From positions 1 through 34,899 of the forward strand of contig JBBRYE010000023.1 in the NCBI GenBank assembly GCA_038237895.1: a stretch of 34,899 nucleotides of DNA, read 5' to 3'. Positions 16,486 through 24,372 of this stretch are shown here, piece by piece. The number at the start of each line of letters is the position of its first letter. Position 1 is the first letter of the stretch. The notes under the pieces are model-generated. The model searched no databases, was not told where the DNA came from, and worked only from the letters and a program-made list of their open reading frames with translations. The position numbers were made by a program, and so were the translations under genes. The DNA comes from Pseudopedobacter sp038237895 (GTDB lineage: Bacteria > Bacteroidota > Bacteroidia > Sphingobacteriales > Sphingobacteriaceae).

Positions 16486-16763
16486 TGGTTAAGTTAAAAA
16501 GCTATGGATTAGAAATACTGTTTTTTTCCTCAGCTTTAACCCTTCTTTATTTCATGGATATCCACCAACCTCACCTAAGCCTTTGCCCTTTTGCATATTT
16601 TGGTTTTAAATTTTGCCCGGGTTGTGGCTTAGGTCATTCTTTGTATTACCTCATGCATTTTCAATTGCAAAATTCTTGGAGTGCACATCCGTTAGGTATT
16701 TTTTCTTTTGTTGTAATAATATATAGGCTTTGCACTCTAACTTTAAAAACCTTAACAACATGA
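16485..16763 (+). CDS. DUF2752 family membrane protein
   Basis: A 92-residue protein starting at the ATG (16485) that overlaps the preceding stop. The signature CPFAYFGFKFCPGCGLGHSL is the DUF2752 core, with a Cys-Pro-x-Cys-Gly motif between two membrane segments; a third hydrophobic segment (HPLGIFSFVVIIYRL) ends it. The function of the family is unknown; the paired cysteines could be redox active or bind metal, which is speculation. Its TGA stop overlaps the next ATG in an ATGA arrangement (16760-16763). Confidence 0.82.
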   Translation: MVKLKSYGLEILFFSSALTLLYFMDIHQPHLSLCPFAYFGFKFCPGCGLGHSLYYLMHFQLQNSWSAHPLGIFSFVVIIYRLCTLTLKTLTT

Positions 16764-17119
16764 ACGAACAATACTTGTACACCCTATCAAACATTACCAC
16801 AGAAGAGATGATGTTTATTAAACAAATTATGCAAAACTTAGATGATGATGCAAAAAATAAATTTATGATGATTTATAGCGGCAAAAGACGCGACCCTCAA
16901 CATATTTTATTTTTTGGGCTTCTTGGCTTTTTTGGAGTTGCCGGGATACAAAGATTTGCAACTAACCAAATTGGAATGGGAATTCTCTATTTCTTAACGG
17001 CTGGTTTATGTGTAATTGGTACCATAATAGATTTAGTAAATTATAAAAATCTAGCAAATGAGTATAATCATAAAATGGCGTTAGAAAGCAGATCTTTTAT
17101 AGAATTGGCAAGAAGCTAA
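16760..17119 (+). CDS. TM2-domain protein
   Basis: A 119-residue protein. I start it at the ATG at 16760, which overlaps the previous stop by 4 bp, rather than at the TTG at 16730. The N-terminal half is charged and cytosolic-looking. Residues about 54-93 form a TM2 domain: two helices joined by a short loop, with GLLGFFGVAGIQRF, then GMGILYFLTAGLCVIGTIID. TM2 proteins occur widely and are of unknown function in bacteria. It is the last gene of the DUF4199-DUF2752-TM2 operon and its stop overlaps, tail to tail, the stop of the converging TPR gene by 3-4 bp. Confidence 0.85.
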   Translation: MNEQYLYTLSNITTEEMMFIKQIMQNLDDDAKNKFMMIYSGKRRDPQHILFFGLLGFFGVAGIQRFATNQIGMGILYFLTAGLCVIGTIIDLVNYKNLANEYNHKMALESRSFIELARS

Positions 17120-18552
17120 TCATTTGTCATTCTATTAATTTCTGATAAAGTTTCGTCCATACTTTTAGCTTCAGATTCAATCAGGTTAAAAAACTCTTGT
17201 TTCTCATTTTCAAAACTAGCCACATGGATCAATCCTAAAATATTGGCCATGTGCTTTCTAACCCTATGAGAATTGAAGTAAGCAACCTCCTTTAACTTTG
17301 CGTTTTTTTGACTAATTGTTGCCGTACGTTTTTTAATCATTTTCTCTAAATTGGCATTATGCTTCAAAATTTGTTGATTAGCAATATCCAATTTTTTGTA
17401 CGCCTTATTTTTGTTCCGAAAATTAATTAAAGCTGCAAAACCTAGTATTATTAAAAGAGAAATACCCGCTATAAGTAATATAAATGTATTCTTCTGCTTA
17501 TTTAACTTTTTCTCATTAAAAGCAGATTGTACTCTTAACTCTTCGTTTTCTTTATCTTTTTTATCAGTAATTATTTTATTTAAGGAACTTGAAATACTAC
17601 CAGAAGTGCTATATCCCAAAAGTTGATCTTTTAATGAGTCTTTTTTAGTTAAATAAAAAACCTGACTTGGCAAATCATTCATCTCTTTTGAAAGCTGAAT
17701 CATGTGTCTATAAATGTCTAACAACTGAATTTCTGCATGAGTTTCATTGGCAATAGATAAAGCTTTAATTAATAAAGTTTTACTTTCTACGTATTGTTTC
17801 TTTTTAGATTTAATAATTGCAAGCCCCATATATGCATTTATGATTTGATCGGGTTCTGCATTTCTAAAGTTTAAAACTTTGTTAAAAGAATTGGAAGCAG
17901 CATCCAAACTATTCCTCATCAAATCAATCTTTCCTAATTTTGCATAATAAAAACCGTCGTCAAAAATTTGTAACTCATTATCTTTAATGTCGTTTGCCTT
18001 TTGTAAATAGTAAAACGCTTTGTTATAATCAGCTTTTCCCAGATAAATATCAGACATCAGGCTTAATGATATTGCCAAAGATTTTAAATTATTATATTTT
18101 CTATTAATTAAATAAGCTTGATTAACATATTTAATTGCACTATTTACATCGCCTATTGTAATTAAAACTTGAGCAATATTATTCAGGTTTTTTGATGTTT
18201 CCTTTTCTAATCCTGCATTTTTATTAGCACTTAGGGCATCTAAATAATTTTTTAATGCCAAATCTAACTTACCTATTGCAGCATAAGCCAAACCCAAAAA
18301 ATTGTAAGATTTCCCGATCCCCTGCTTGAAATCTAATTTTTTTGCAAGCTGCAATGCGCTATCTGCATATAAAACACTGTTATAGGAATCCTGATATTGA
18401 TACATATAAGAAATACTCCCCATTTCAATCACTTTTTCAGTATCCTTTGGTAATTTATATAGATTTTTTATCCTGTCTTGCAAACTTATTTCCTGAGCCA
18501 AAACAGTCGAAATCAATTGAATTAAAAATAAAAAAAACGTTTTAAATTTCAT
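17116..18552 (-). CDS. TPR sensor protein with DHp-like helices but no ATPase domain
   Basis: A 478-residue protein. Signal peptide 1-19 (ends STVLAQ); helical TPR repeats about 45-310, for example KSYNFLGLAYAAIGKLDLAL; a Lys/Glu-rich linker; one TM helix about 356-379; a coiled coil (about 383-422). The C-terminus is FNSHRVRKHMANILGLI (426-442), in which His429 sits where the phospho-acceptor His of Bacteroidetes histidine kinases lies (usual form SHxxRxPxxxILGL), then a second helix and the end. The HATPase_c domain that normally follows is entirely absent. The converging TM2 gene occupies the next DNA, so no broken remnant is left. It may be a phosphotransfer scaffold or a pseudokinase. 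Periplasmic TPRs would sense or bind a partner. Confidence 0.8.
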   Translation of the reverse strand: MKFKTFFLFLIQLISTVLAQEISLQDRIKNLYKLPKDTEKVIEMGSISYMYQYQDSYNSVLYADSALQLAKKLDFKQGIGKSYNFLGLAYAAIGKLDLALKNYLDALSANKNAGLEKETSKNLNNIAQVLITIGDVNSAIKYVNQAYLINRKYNNLKSLAISLSLMSDIYLGKADYNKAFYYLQKANDIKDNELQIFDDGFYYAKLGKIDLMRNSLDAASNSFNKVLNFRNAEPDQIINAYMGLAIIKSKKKQYVESKTLLIKALSIANETHAEIQLLDIYRHMIQLSKEMNDLPSQVFYLTKKDSLKDQLLGYSTSGSISSSLNKIITDKKDKENEELRVQSAFNEKKLNKQKNTFILLIAGISLLIILGFAALINFRNKNKAYKKLDIANQQILKHNANLEKMIKKRTATISQKNAKLKEVAYFNSHRVRKHMANILGLIHVASFENEKQEFFNLIESEAKSMDETLSEINRMTND

Positions 18553-18620
18553 TTAAGGCTTCTAAAAAACTTTATCTACGCAAAGTAATAATTATTAAAT
18601 AAAATATTTATTAACTAAAA

Positions 18621-18649
18621 TTGTTATCGTTTATAAACTATTAATTTTG
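18621..18649 (+). promoter_or_regulatory. Candidate promoter of the nif3 gene (TTG-N18-TAATTTTG)
   Basis: TTG (18621-18623) and TAATTTTG (18642-18649) are spaced by 18 bp, within the range reported for Bacteroidetes promoters. Because the ATG is at 18653, transcription would begin almost at the start codon, implying a leaderless or near-leaderless mRNA if this promoter is used. Confidence 0.45.
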
Positions 18650-18652
18650 AAG

Positions 18653-19750
18653 ATGCAATTAAAAGAACTTACCCAATTTTTAGAAACGATAGCTCCGTTG
18701 GCCTACCAAGAAAGTTATGATAATTCTGGATTAATTGTAGGGAATTTTGATAAAGAAATTAACAAAGCCTTAATTAGTTTAGACTGTACAGAAGCTATTG
18801 TTGATGAGGCCATTAAAAACAAATGTGACATTATCATTTCTCATCATCCAATCGTTTTTAAAGGATTAAAAAAACTTAATGGTAGTAACTATATAGAAAG
18901 AGTAGTTATCAAAGCCATTGAAAACAAGATTGCCATTTATGCTATACATACCAATTTAGATGCCGTTGATATTGGTGTAAACTTTAAAATTTGCGAAAAA
19001 ATAGGTCTGCTAAATTGTCGGATTCTAAGTCCTAAAAAAAATGGCTTAAAAAAATTGGTGTTTTTTGTTCCTTTGGCTTACGCCGATATTGTTAGAACAG
19101 AAATATTTGAAGCTGGTGGCGGGCAAATAGGAAATTATACAAATGCCAGCTTTAATACAAACGGAATTGGCACATTTAAAGGAAACGGATTTACTAACGC
19201 ATTTGTTGGCAAAAAAAACCAAATACATTATGAGGATGAAACCAGAATTGAAGTTCTTTATCAAGCTCAAATAGAAAATCAAATTATCTCGGCCCTGCTA
19301 AAAAACCATCCTTACGAAGAAGTTGCCTATGATATTTATACATTAGATAATAATTTTAAAGAGGTAGGTTCTGGTATGATTGGCGAATTACCTGAAGAAA
19401 TGGACGGTTTAAAATTCCTACATCACTTAAAAGACAAAATGGATTTGAATGTGATTAGACATACTGAAATATTATCCAAAAAAGTAAAAAGAATTGCAGT
19501 TTGTGGTGGTTCTGGAAGTTTTCTTTTAAAAAATGCAATTGCAGCTAATGCAGATATTTTTATTACTGCAGATTTTAAATATCATGAGTTTTTTGATGCA
19601 GATGGGAAAATCGTTATTGCCGATATTGGACATTTTGAAAGTGAGCAATTTACACAACATTTACTATTAGATATTATTACCAAAAAATTTCCTAACTTTG
19701 CAATCCGTTTAACTGAAAATAATACAAACCCAATAAAATATTTGTCGTAA
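18653..19750 (+). CDS. Nif3-like dinuclear metal centre protein
   Basis: A 365-residue protein of the Nif3/YbgI family. The ATG at 18653 is chosen because LKELTQFLETIAPLAYQESY is the usual N-terminus; a TTG two codons upstream is not needed. Metal ligands are visible: His64-His65 in ISHHPIVF, Asp103 in HTNLD, and His327/Glu331 in DIGHFESEQF near the end. The central 100-240 region is the inserted domain of the longer, about 370-residue family type. Members form hexameric toroids with a di-iron or similar site; some act as GTP cyclohydrolase-like enzymes, but the cellular role is unsettled. Its stop overlaps the start of the zinc-ribbon gene by 1 bp (TAATG), a pairing repeated in many bacteria. 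Confidence 0.95.
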   Translation: MQLKELTQFLETIAPLAYQESYDNSGLIVGNFDKEINKALISLDCTEAIVDEAIKNKCDIIISHHPIVFKGLKKLNGSNYIERVVIKAIENKIAIYAIHTNLDAVDIGVNFKICEKIGLLNCRILSPKKNGLKKLVFFVPLAYADIVRTEIFEAGGGQIGNYTNASFNTNGIGTFKGNGFTNAFVGKKNQIHYEDETRIEVLYQAQIENQIISALLKNHPYEEVAYDIYTLDNNFKEVGSGMIGELPEEMDGLKFLHHLKDKMDLNVIRHTEILSKKVKRIAVCGGSGSFLLKNAIAANADIFITADFKYHEFFDADGKIVIADIGHFESEQFTQHLLLDIITKKFPNFAIRLTENNTNPIKYLS

Positions 19751-20499
19751 TGGAACAAACCGTAGAACAAAAGCTTGAAGCTTTATACGAGCTACAGACC
19801 ATCCACACTAAAGTTGATAAAATCCGTCAAACCCGTGGAGAGCTTCCAATGGAAGTAGCAGATTTAGAAGATGACGTTGCCGGATTAGAAACACGTATTC
19901 AAAAAATCAAAGCCGACTTAGATGATACTGAGGATGCTATCGTAAATCGTAAAAACATGATCAAAGAATCTTTAGCTTTGGTTAAAAAATACGAAACGCA
20001 ACAAAACAACGTAAAAAACAACCGTGAATTTGAAGCAATTTCTAAGGAGATTGAAATTCAAGGTTTAGATGTTCAGGTTTCTGAAAAGAAAATTAAAGAA
20101 CTTACTTACGATATTGCTAATAAAACTGAAGTTTATGAAAAAGCTTTGGCAGATTTAGAAGAGAGAAAGAAAGACCTTGCTGGTAAACAGTCTGAACTAG
20201 AAAGCATTACTTCAGAAACTCAAAAAGAAGAAGAAGTTTTGGTTAAAGAAGCTAACAAAGCAGAAGAAAAAATTGACGATCGTTTAAAAATTGCTTACAA
20301 CCGTTTGAGAGGAAACTTTAAAAATGGTTTAGCAGTAGTTACCATACAACGTGATTCTTGCTCTGGATGTTTTAATCAAATTCCACCTCAACGCCAATCT
20401 GATATCCGCCAACGTAAAAAAATTATTGTTTGCGAGCATTGTGGAAGAATTTTGGTTGACGAAACAATGGCAGACGCAACACAAACCGAATTAGTATAA
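19750..20499 (+). CDS. Coiled-coil protein with C-terminal C4 zinc ribbon
   Basis: A 249-residue protein. Residues about 35-185 are a long, highly charged antiparallel coiled coil. The C-terminus has two Cys pairs, CSGC (204-207) and CEHC (228-231), forming a C4 zinc ribbon (zf-RING_7/DUF164 type), with NQIPPQ between them. It starts on the last base of the Nif3 stop codon, so translation is coupled. The usual proposals are a nucleic-acid-binding or ribosome/secretion-related role; for this copy none can be shown. A terminator follows at once, so this pair is the whole operon. Codon usage here is slightly richer in CGT and GTT than its neighbours, consistent with good expression. Confidence 0.92.
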   Translation: MEQTVEQKLEALYELQTIHTKVDKIRQTRGELPMEVADLEDDVAGLETRIQKIKADLDDTEDAIVNRKNMIKESLALVKKYETQQNNVKNNREFEAISKEIEIQGLDVQVSEKKIKELTYDIANKTEVYEKALADLEERKKDLAGKQSELESITSETQKEEEVLVKEANKAEEKIDDRLKIAYNRLRGNFKNGLAVVTIQRDSCSGCFNQIPPQRQSDIRQRKKIIVCEHCGRILVDETMADATQTELV

Positions 20500-20526
20500 T
20501 AATTGGTATTTTTATTGATATTAAGT

Positions 20527-20563
20527 AAAACATCTTGAAAATTTCAAGATGTTTTCTTTTTTT
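20527..20563 (+). terminator. Terminator of the nif3-zinc ribbon operon
   Basis: AAAACATCTTGAAA (20527-20540) and TTTCAAGATGTTTT (20542-20555) form a 14-bp perfect inverted repeat, followed by CTTTTTTT. The ATG at 20549 lies inside this stem, which argues against it as the start of the next gene. Confidence 0.9.
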
Positions 20564-20584
20564 AAACAAATCTCAAAATCAATA

Positions 20585-22066
20585 ATGATAAAAAAAACTC
20601 TTCTTATTTCCATTTTATTTCTAAGTTTTACATTAACATCTAAAGCTAATTTCGATTTTAACGCCAATTGTGTAAATGCTTATCAAGCTATATTTGATCT
20701 TCGTTTAAATGATGCAAAAGCTTTAATTCAAAAAGAAAAGAGTCAAAATCCTAACAATGGGATTACCATTCTATTAGATAATTATATTGATTATTTCACT
20801 TTATTAACCTCAGAAAATAAAGCGGATTATGAAAGATTAAAGAATTTAAGGTCGAGCAGATTAAACGCTTTAGAAAAACAGGATAAAAATTCTCCGTATT
20901 ATCTTTTTGCGCAAGCAGAGGTTTATTTGCAATGGGGAATGTTAAAAAGTCGCTTTCAGGATTATTTATCTTCTGGTTTTGATATTAAAAAAGCCGACAA
21001 TCTTTTAAATGAAAATATTAAAAAGTATCCTTCATTTTTACCTAATAAAAAAAGTGCAGGATTAGTAGATGTAATATTGGGTGCTATTCCTTCTAATTTA
21101 AAAGGTATTTTATCAACTTTTGGTTTTAAAGGCAATGTGGATAATGGGATTAAATCTTTAGAATATTTAGCAACTACATTACCTAAAACTTCTTATTCTT
21201 TTTATAAGGATGAAGTGGTTTTCTTCTTATGTTATATAGAAACAGATTTAGTTCACAACAAAGCCAATTATAATAAAATAATGAGCTATACTGAATCTAT
21301 GGATAACTCTAGTTTGCTAAAATCATATTTGCAAGGTTATGTTTCTGCTAGAAACGCCAAGAATGATACTGCAATAACCTATCTTTTAAGAAGACCAAAA
21401 GGAAATAAATATTCGGATTTTCCCACTGTAAATTATTTATTAGGTAATGCAAAACTAAATAGAATGGATTCTGACGCTAACGTTTATTTAATTAGCTATT
21501 TAAAGGATTATCATGGCATTAATTTCAGAAAAGACGCATATCTAAAACTTGCTTATTATTACTATTTAAAAGGAGATAACAATCGTTATAATGCGTTTAT
21601 TAAAATGGTAAAATCTCAGGGAGATATTTATGATGAAAAAGATAAGCAAGCCTTAAAAGAGGCCAATGATGCCGCTCCTGACATTAATTTATTGAAGGCT
21701 CGTTTATATTTTGATGGCGGATATTATCCTAAAGCTTTAGCACAATTAAACGGAAAAGATGCTTCTGATTTTAAACTACAAAGGAATCAAATAGAGGTTT
21801 ACTACCGATTAGGGCGTATTTATGATGAGTTGGGAAGAGATGGAGAAGCATTAATTAATTATCAAAGAGCCATCAGCTCAGGAAAAAATACTACTTATTA
21901 TTATGCTGCGAATGCTGCTTTATTAATGGGTGATATTTATGCCCTAAAAAACGATAAACCAAGAGCAGCAAATTATTATAAGCAAGCCATTGCAATGAAA
22001 AATCACGAATACGAAAACAGTATTGAAAACAAAGCGAAAGATGGTTTAAAGAATATTGGGTATTAG
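20585..22066 (+). CDS. Exported TPR-repeat protein
   Basis: A 493-residue protein from the ATG at 20585, which begins a good signal peptide (IKKTLLISILFLSFTLTSKA). The ATG at 20549 lies in the terminator stem of the upstream operon and would bury the signal peptide behind 12 extra residues. The mature protein is helical throughout with TPR-like repeats; the clearest are near the C-terminus (QIEVYYRLGRIYDELGRDGE and AALLMGDIYALKNDKPRAA). No enzymatic motif is visible. It is probably periplasmic, or outer-membrane associated through protein contacts. I do not recognise a named family beyond TPR; a conserved Bacteroidetes orthologue group is likely. Confidence 0.85.
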   Translation: MIKKTLLISILFLSFTLTSKANFDFNANCVNAYQAIFDLRLNDAKALIQKEKSQNPNNGITILLDNYIDYFTLLTSENKADYERLKNLRSSRLNALEKQDKNSPYYLFAQAEVYLQWGMLKSRFQDYLSSGFDIKKADNLLNENIKKYPSFLPNKKSAGLVDVILGAIPSNLKGILSTFGFKGNVDNGIKSLEYLATTLPKTSYSFYKDEVVFFLCYIETDLVHNKANYNKIMSYTESMDNSSLLKSYLQGYVSARNAKNDTAITYLLRRPKGNKYSDFPTVNYLLGNAKLNRMDSDANVYLISYLKDYHGINFRKDAYLKLAYYYYLKGDNNRYNAFIKMVKSQGDIYDEKDKQALKEANDAAPDINLLKARLYFDGGYYPKALAQLNGKDASDFKLQRNQIEVYYRLGRIYDELGRDGEALINYQRAISSGKNTTYYYAANAALLMGDIYALKNDKPRAANYYKQAIAMKNHEYENSIENKAKDGLKNIGY

Positions 22067-22089
22067 GAGGAATCTATTTTTTATGCTTC

Positions 22090-22195
22090 CGTCATTTCGA
22101 CGATAGGAGAAATCTCACATGCAAAGTCTGAATATTATCTTTCAGACCTATTTGTGAGATGTTTCACTTCGTTCAACATTACGAAATTTCTTAAC
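22090..22195. repeat. Imperfect palindromic dispersed-repeat element
   Basis: GTCATTTCGACGATAGGAGA begins it, GAGAAATCTCACA (22107-22119) faces TGTGAGATGTTTC (22153-22165), and an inner GTCTGAA/TTCAGAC stem (22126-22132 and 22141-22147) fills the centre. It ends ACATTACGAAAT. Elements with GTCATTTCGACG and GAGAAATCTCA are a familiar repeat type in Bacteroidetes intergenic DNA. Only one copy is in this window. Confidence 0.65.
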
Positions 22196-22299
22196 TTGAA
22201 TAGAACAAATAAAAGATGATTTATAAAATATTGGATATTAAAATTATCAGACTCTTGATTTTCAGGATTTCATGATTTTCTCGATTTCTTGACGCACCT

Positions 22300-22396
22300 A
22301 CTCTGTAAACTCAAAGTTCTCTGTGGTTAAAAACTTACAACCCAACTTTATGTTATCTTTATAATTTAGAACTCTGTGCCCTTTTTGTTAAAAAAA
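22300..22396. repeat. Degenerate ACTCTGT/GTTAAAAA direct repeats
   Basis: Two segments, 22300-22333 and 22371-22396, each run from ACTCTGT to GTTAAAAA. They resemble the widespread intergenic CTCTGTGGTTAA repeat of bacteria. The second lies just upstream of the HD-protein start. The copies are worn, and the call is tentative. Confidence 0.35.
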
Positions 22397-22397
22397 T

Positions 22398-23045
22398 ATG
22401 AATTTAAGCATCCAACAAACTATAGAATTTGTAAAAAAAGAACTTCAAAATGCAGAAGCCGGACATGATTGGTGTCATATAGAACGTGTTTATAAATCGG
22501 CGAAAGCCATAGCATTAGAAGAAAAAGTTGATTTAGAGATTGTAGAATTTGCTGCTTTGTTGCATGATATTGCCGATGCAAAATTTAATGATGGAGATGA
22601 AGAGATTGGTCCGCGAAAAGCAGGAGAATTTTTAAAATCTATTGCCGTTGATGAACATAAAATCATCCACGTTCAGCAGATTATCAGAAATATGTCTTTT
22701 AAAAGCAGTCTTGGTGAAATCAGTTTTACATCACCAGAAATGCTGGTAGTACAAGATGCAGATAGATTAGACGCCATTGGTGCTATTGGTATTGCCCGGG
22801 CTTTTACTTATGGTGGCTTTAAAAATAGAGAGTTGTATAACCCTGATATTAAACCAATTATTAATCAAAGTAAAGAAACTTACAAAAACACTCAGGCTCC
22901 AACTATTAATCATTTTTACGAGAAATTATTGTTGTTAAAAGATAAAATGAATACCTTAACAGGGAAAAAGATTGCTCAAAATCGCCATGTGTTTATGGAG
23001 CAATATTTAGCTCAGTTTTACGAAGAATGGGAAGGCCAAAAATAA
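22398..23045 (+). CDS. HD-domain phosphohydrolase
   Basis: A 215-residue cytosolic protein. Metal-binding HD-superfamily residues are visible: His27 in GHDWCHIERV, His56-Asp57 in ALLHDIADAKF, and Asp122/Asp125 in QDADRLDAIGAIGIAR. The overall pattern matches the YedJ-type uncharacterised HD hydrolases of about 215-230 residues. Such enzymes cleave phosphate esters or nucleotides, but the substrate here is unknown. The next gene starts at the base after its stop codon, so the two are probably cotranscribed. Confidence 0.9.
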   Translation: MNLSIQQTIEFVKKELQNAEAGHDWCHIERVYKSAKAIALEEKVDLEIVEFAALLHDIADAKFNDGDEEIGPRKAGEFLKSIAVDEHKIIHVQQIIRNMSFKSSLGEISFTSPEMLVVQDADRLDAIGAIGIARAFTYGGFKNRELYNPDIKPIINQSKETYKNTQAPTINHFYEKLLLLKDKMNTLTGKKIAQNRHVFMEQYLAQFYEEWEGQK

Positions 23046-23489
23046 ATGGAAAATAGTTTTTTATACTTCGGTTACGGCAGTGGATTAAACCCAGCTTTGG
23101 TGGAGTTTAGGGTAAACGAACCTGTAGAAATTCTTTGTAAGGGCAAATTAAAAAACTATGCTTTACGATTTAATCGTAAAAACCCAGATGGTAGCGCTAG
23201 AGGAAATTTACAACCTATTGAAAATGAATATACTTTAGGCTTGCTTTATCAAATACATAAAAACAAATTTGAACAATTATCAGCTACCGAGCCTGAGTAT
23301 ATTTTACAAGAGTTTGATATCGTTACACAAAAAGAAACATTAAAGGCTTTTGCGTTTATTTGTAACCATTGCGAAAACAACATCCATCCTCAAGAAAAGT
23401 ATATAAACGGAATAATTGCAGCTGCTCACTCTCAACATTTCCCAGAAGAATATATTTTAAAAATTAAGAGCCAAATACAAGCCAAGTAA
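23046..23489 (+). CDS. Gamma-glutamylcyclotransferase-like (AIG2/GGCT fold) protein
   Basis: A 147-residue protein with the GGCT/AIG2 N-terminal signature YFGYGSGLN (7-15), in which the backbone of the YGS loop binds the gamma-glutamyl group. A beta-strand-rich core follows (KLKNYALRFNRKNPDGSARG), then LLYQIHKNKFEQLSATEPEY, where Glu82 is a candidate for the catalytic acid. It would release 5-oxoproline from gamma-glutamyl amines or peptides if active; several fold members have other or unknown substrates. It is encoded flush after the HD protein and its 3' end overlaps the converging UbiA gene by 26 bp. Confidence 0.82.
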   Translation: MENSFLYFGYGSGLNPALVEFRVNEPVEILCKGKLKNYALRFNRKNPDGSARGNLQPIENEYTLGLLYQIHKNKFEQLSATEPEYILQEFDIVTQKETLKAFAFICNHCENNIHPQEKYINGIIAAAHSQHFPEEYILKIKSQIQAK

Positions 23490-24333
23490 AATAAATTAAC
23501 ATGGTTAAGCCGCTAATCATTGTCATTTGCATGGTATTTTTGAAATTTGCTTGCTTAAAATCCTTTTCAACTTTATAAAACCACCAAATAAAATAAGTTA
23601 AAATTGGAATTCCCATTATTGCAAAAAGATAAAAATTGATTAAATCGTTTTGCAATTTCCAATATAAAAACATCAGGCTTAAGCCGATAAAAAATATAAT
23701 CCCTGAGAAAATAAACGAACCTTTATATCCTAGCAAAATACTCAGCGTTTGGTCTCCTCTTTTGGTATCTTCTTGGTGCTGGTAAATTTGTGTAAGTGGG
23801 TAAGAAGCTCCAATTAAACATGAACAAATTACTGCTGCTAAATAATCATCGGCTTTAAAGCCTAAATAAGTATTATTAAATGCACCATAACACAATAAAA
23901 AAATAAACCCTCCTTGAAAAATAAATACGACCAAAAAACTAACAATAGGATGTTTTTTTAACCTAATAGATGGATGACTATAACATTTGGAAAGCGAATT
24001 AAAAATAATTACACCTATACAAAACTGAAAATTAACCAACAAAGCCAAAGCAACTCCAATCCATTCTAAACAAATAGACGTAATATATAAAGCATGATTT
24101 ACTTTTGGAGGGTTTTTAACCAAAGCAATGCTGTACTCATCTTTATCAAAAAAACTGTTGTAACCATTGCTAGCAGGATAAATAAAGAAATGAAGGATAA
24201 TAAAAACTAGTAAGGCATGAGTATTGTTAATATTTGGTGCGGCACTTAAAGCAAAAAGGTAAACAGGCAAAAGTAGAAGTGAAAAAGGAAAACGCAGGTG
24301 TAGAAAAACAGATTTTATACTTTCAGACTTCAT
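23464..24333 (-). CDS. UbiA-family prenyltransferase
   Basis: A 289-residue integral membrane protein with about eight or nine helices. Both prenyl-diphosphate/Mg sites are present: NGYNSFFDKDE (56-66) on the first loop, of the NxxxDxxD class, and YQHQEDTKRGDQT (184-196) on the second. UbiA enzymes attach an isoprenoid chain to an aromatic or other acceptor at the membrane. It diverges from the type III PKS gene with only 39 bp between starts, which suggests a shared pathway in which the polyketide or its methylated product is prenylated. Its 3' end overlaps the GGCT-like gene by 26 bp, tail to tail. The substrate is not predictable, and chlorophyll-synthase-like or menaquinone roles cannot be excluded. 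Confidence 0.9.
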   Translation of the reverse strand: MKSESIKSVFLHLRFPFSLLLLPVYLFALSAAPNINNTHALLVFIILHFFIYPASNGYNSFFDKDEYSIALVKNPPKVNHALYITSICLEWIGVALALLVNFQFCIGVIIFNSLSKCYSHPSIRLKKHPIVSFLVVFIFQGGFIFLLCYGAFNNTYLGFKADDYLAAVICSCLIGASYPLTQIYQHQEDTKRGDQTLSILLGYKGSFIFSGIIFFIGLSLMFLYWKLQNDLINFYLFAIMGIPILTYFIWWFYKVEKDFKQANFKNTMQMTMISGLTMLIYFTWLVFGS

Positions 24334-24372
24334 TATTTCAGATAAACGATTAAATTTATAAAAATAGATTAG

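Larger units (their letters stand above)
22067..22397. other. Gene-free stretch composed of repeat remnants
   Basis: A 331-bp interval without a plausible gene. The left third is an imperfect palindromic element (22090-22195), and the right part contains two degenerate ACTCTGT...GTTAAAAA units (22300-22333 and 22371-22396). The bases between show nothing recognisable. Confidence 0.6.

Noticed and set aside
20549..20584. ATG at 20549 as the start of the TPR gene
   Set aside because: It lies in the 14-bp terminator stem of the preceding operon and would place 12 residues before a clear signal peptide starting at 20585.
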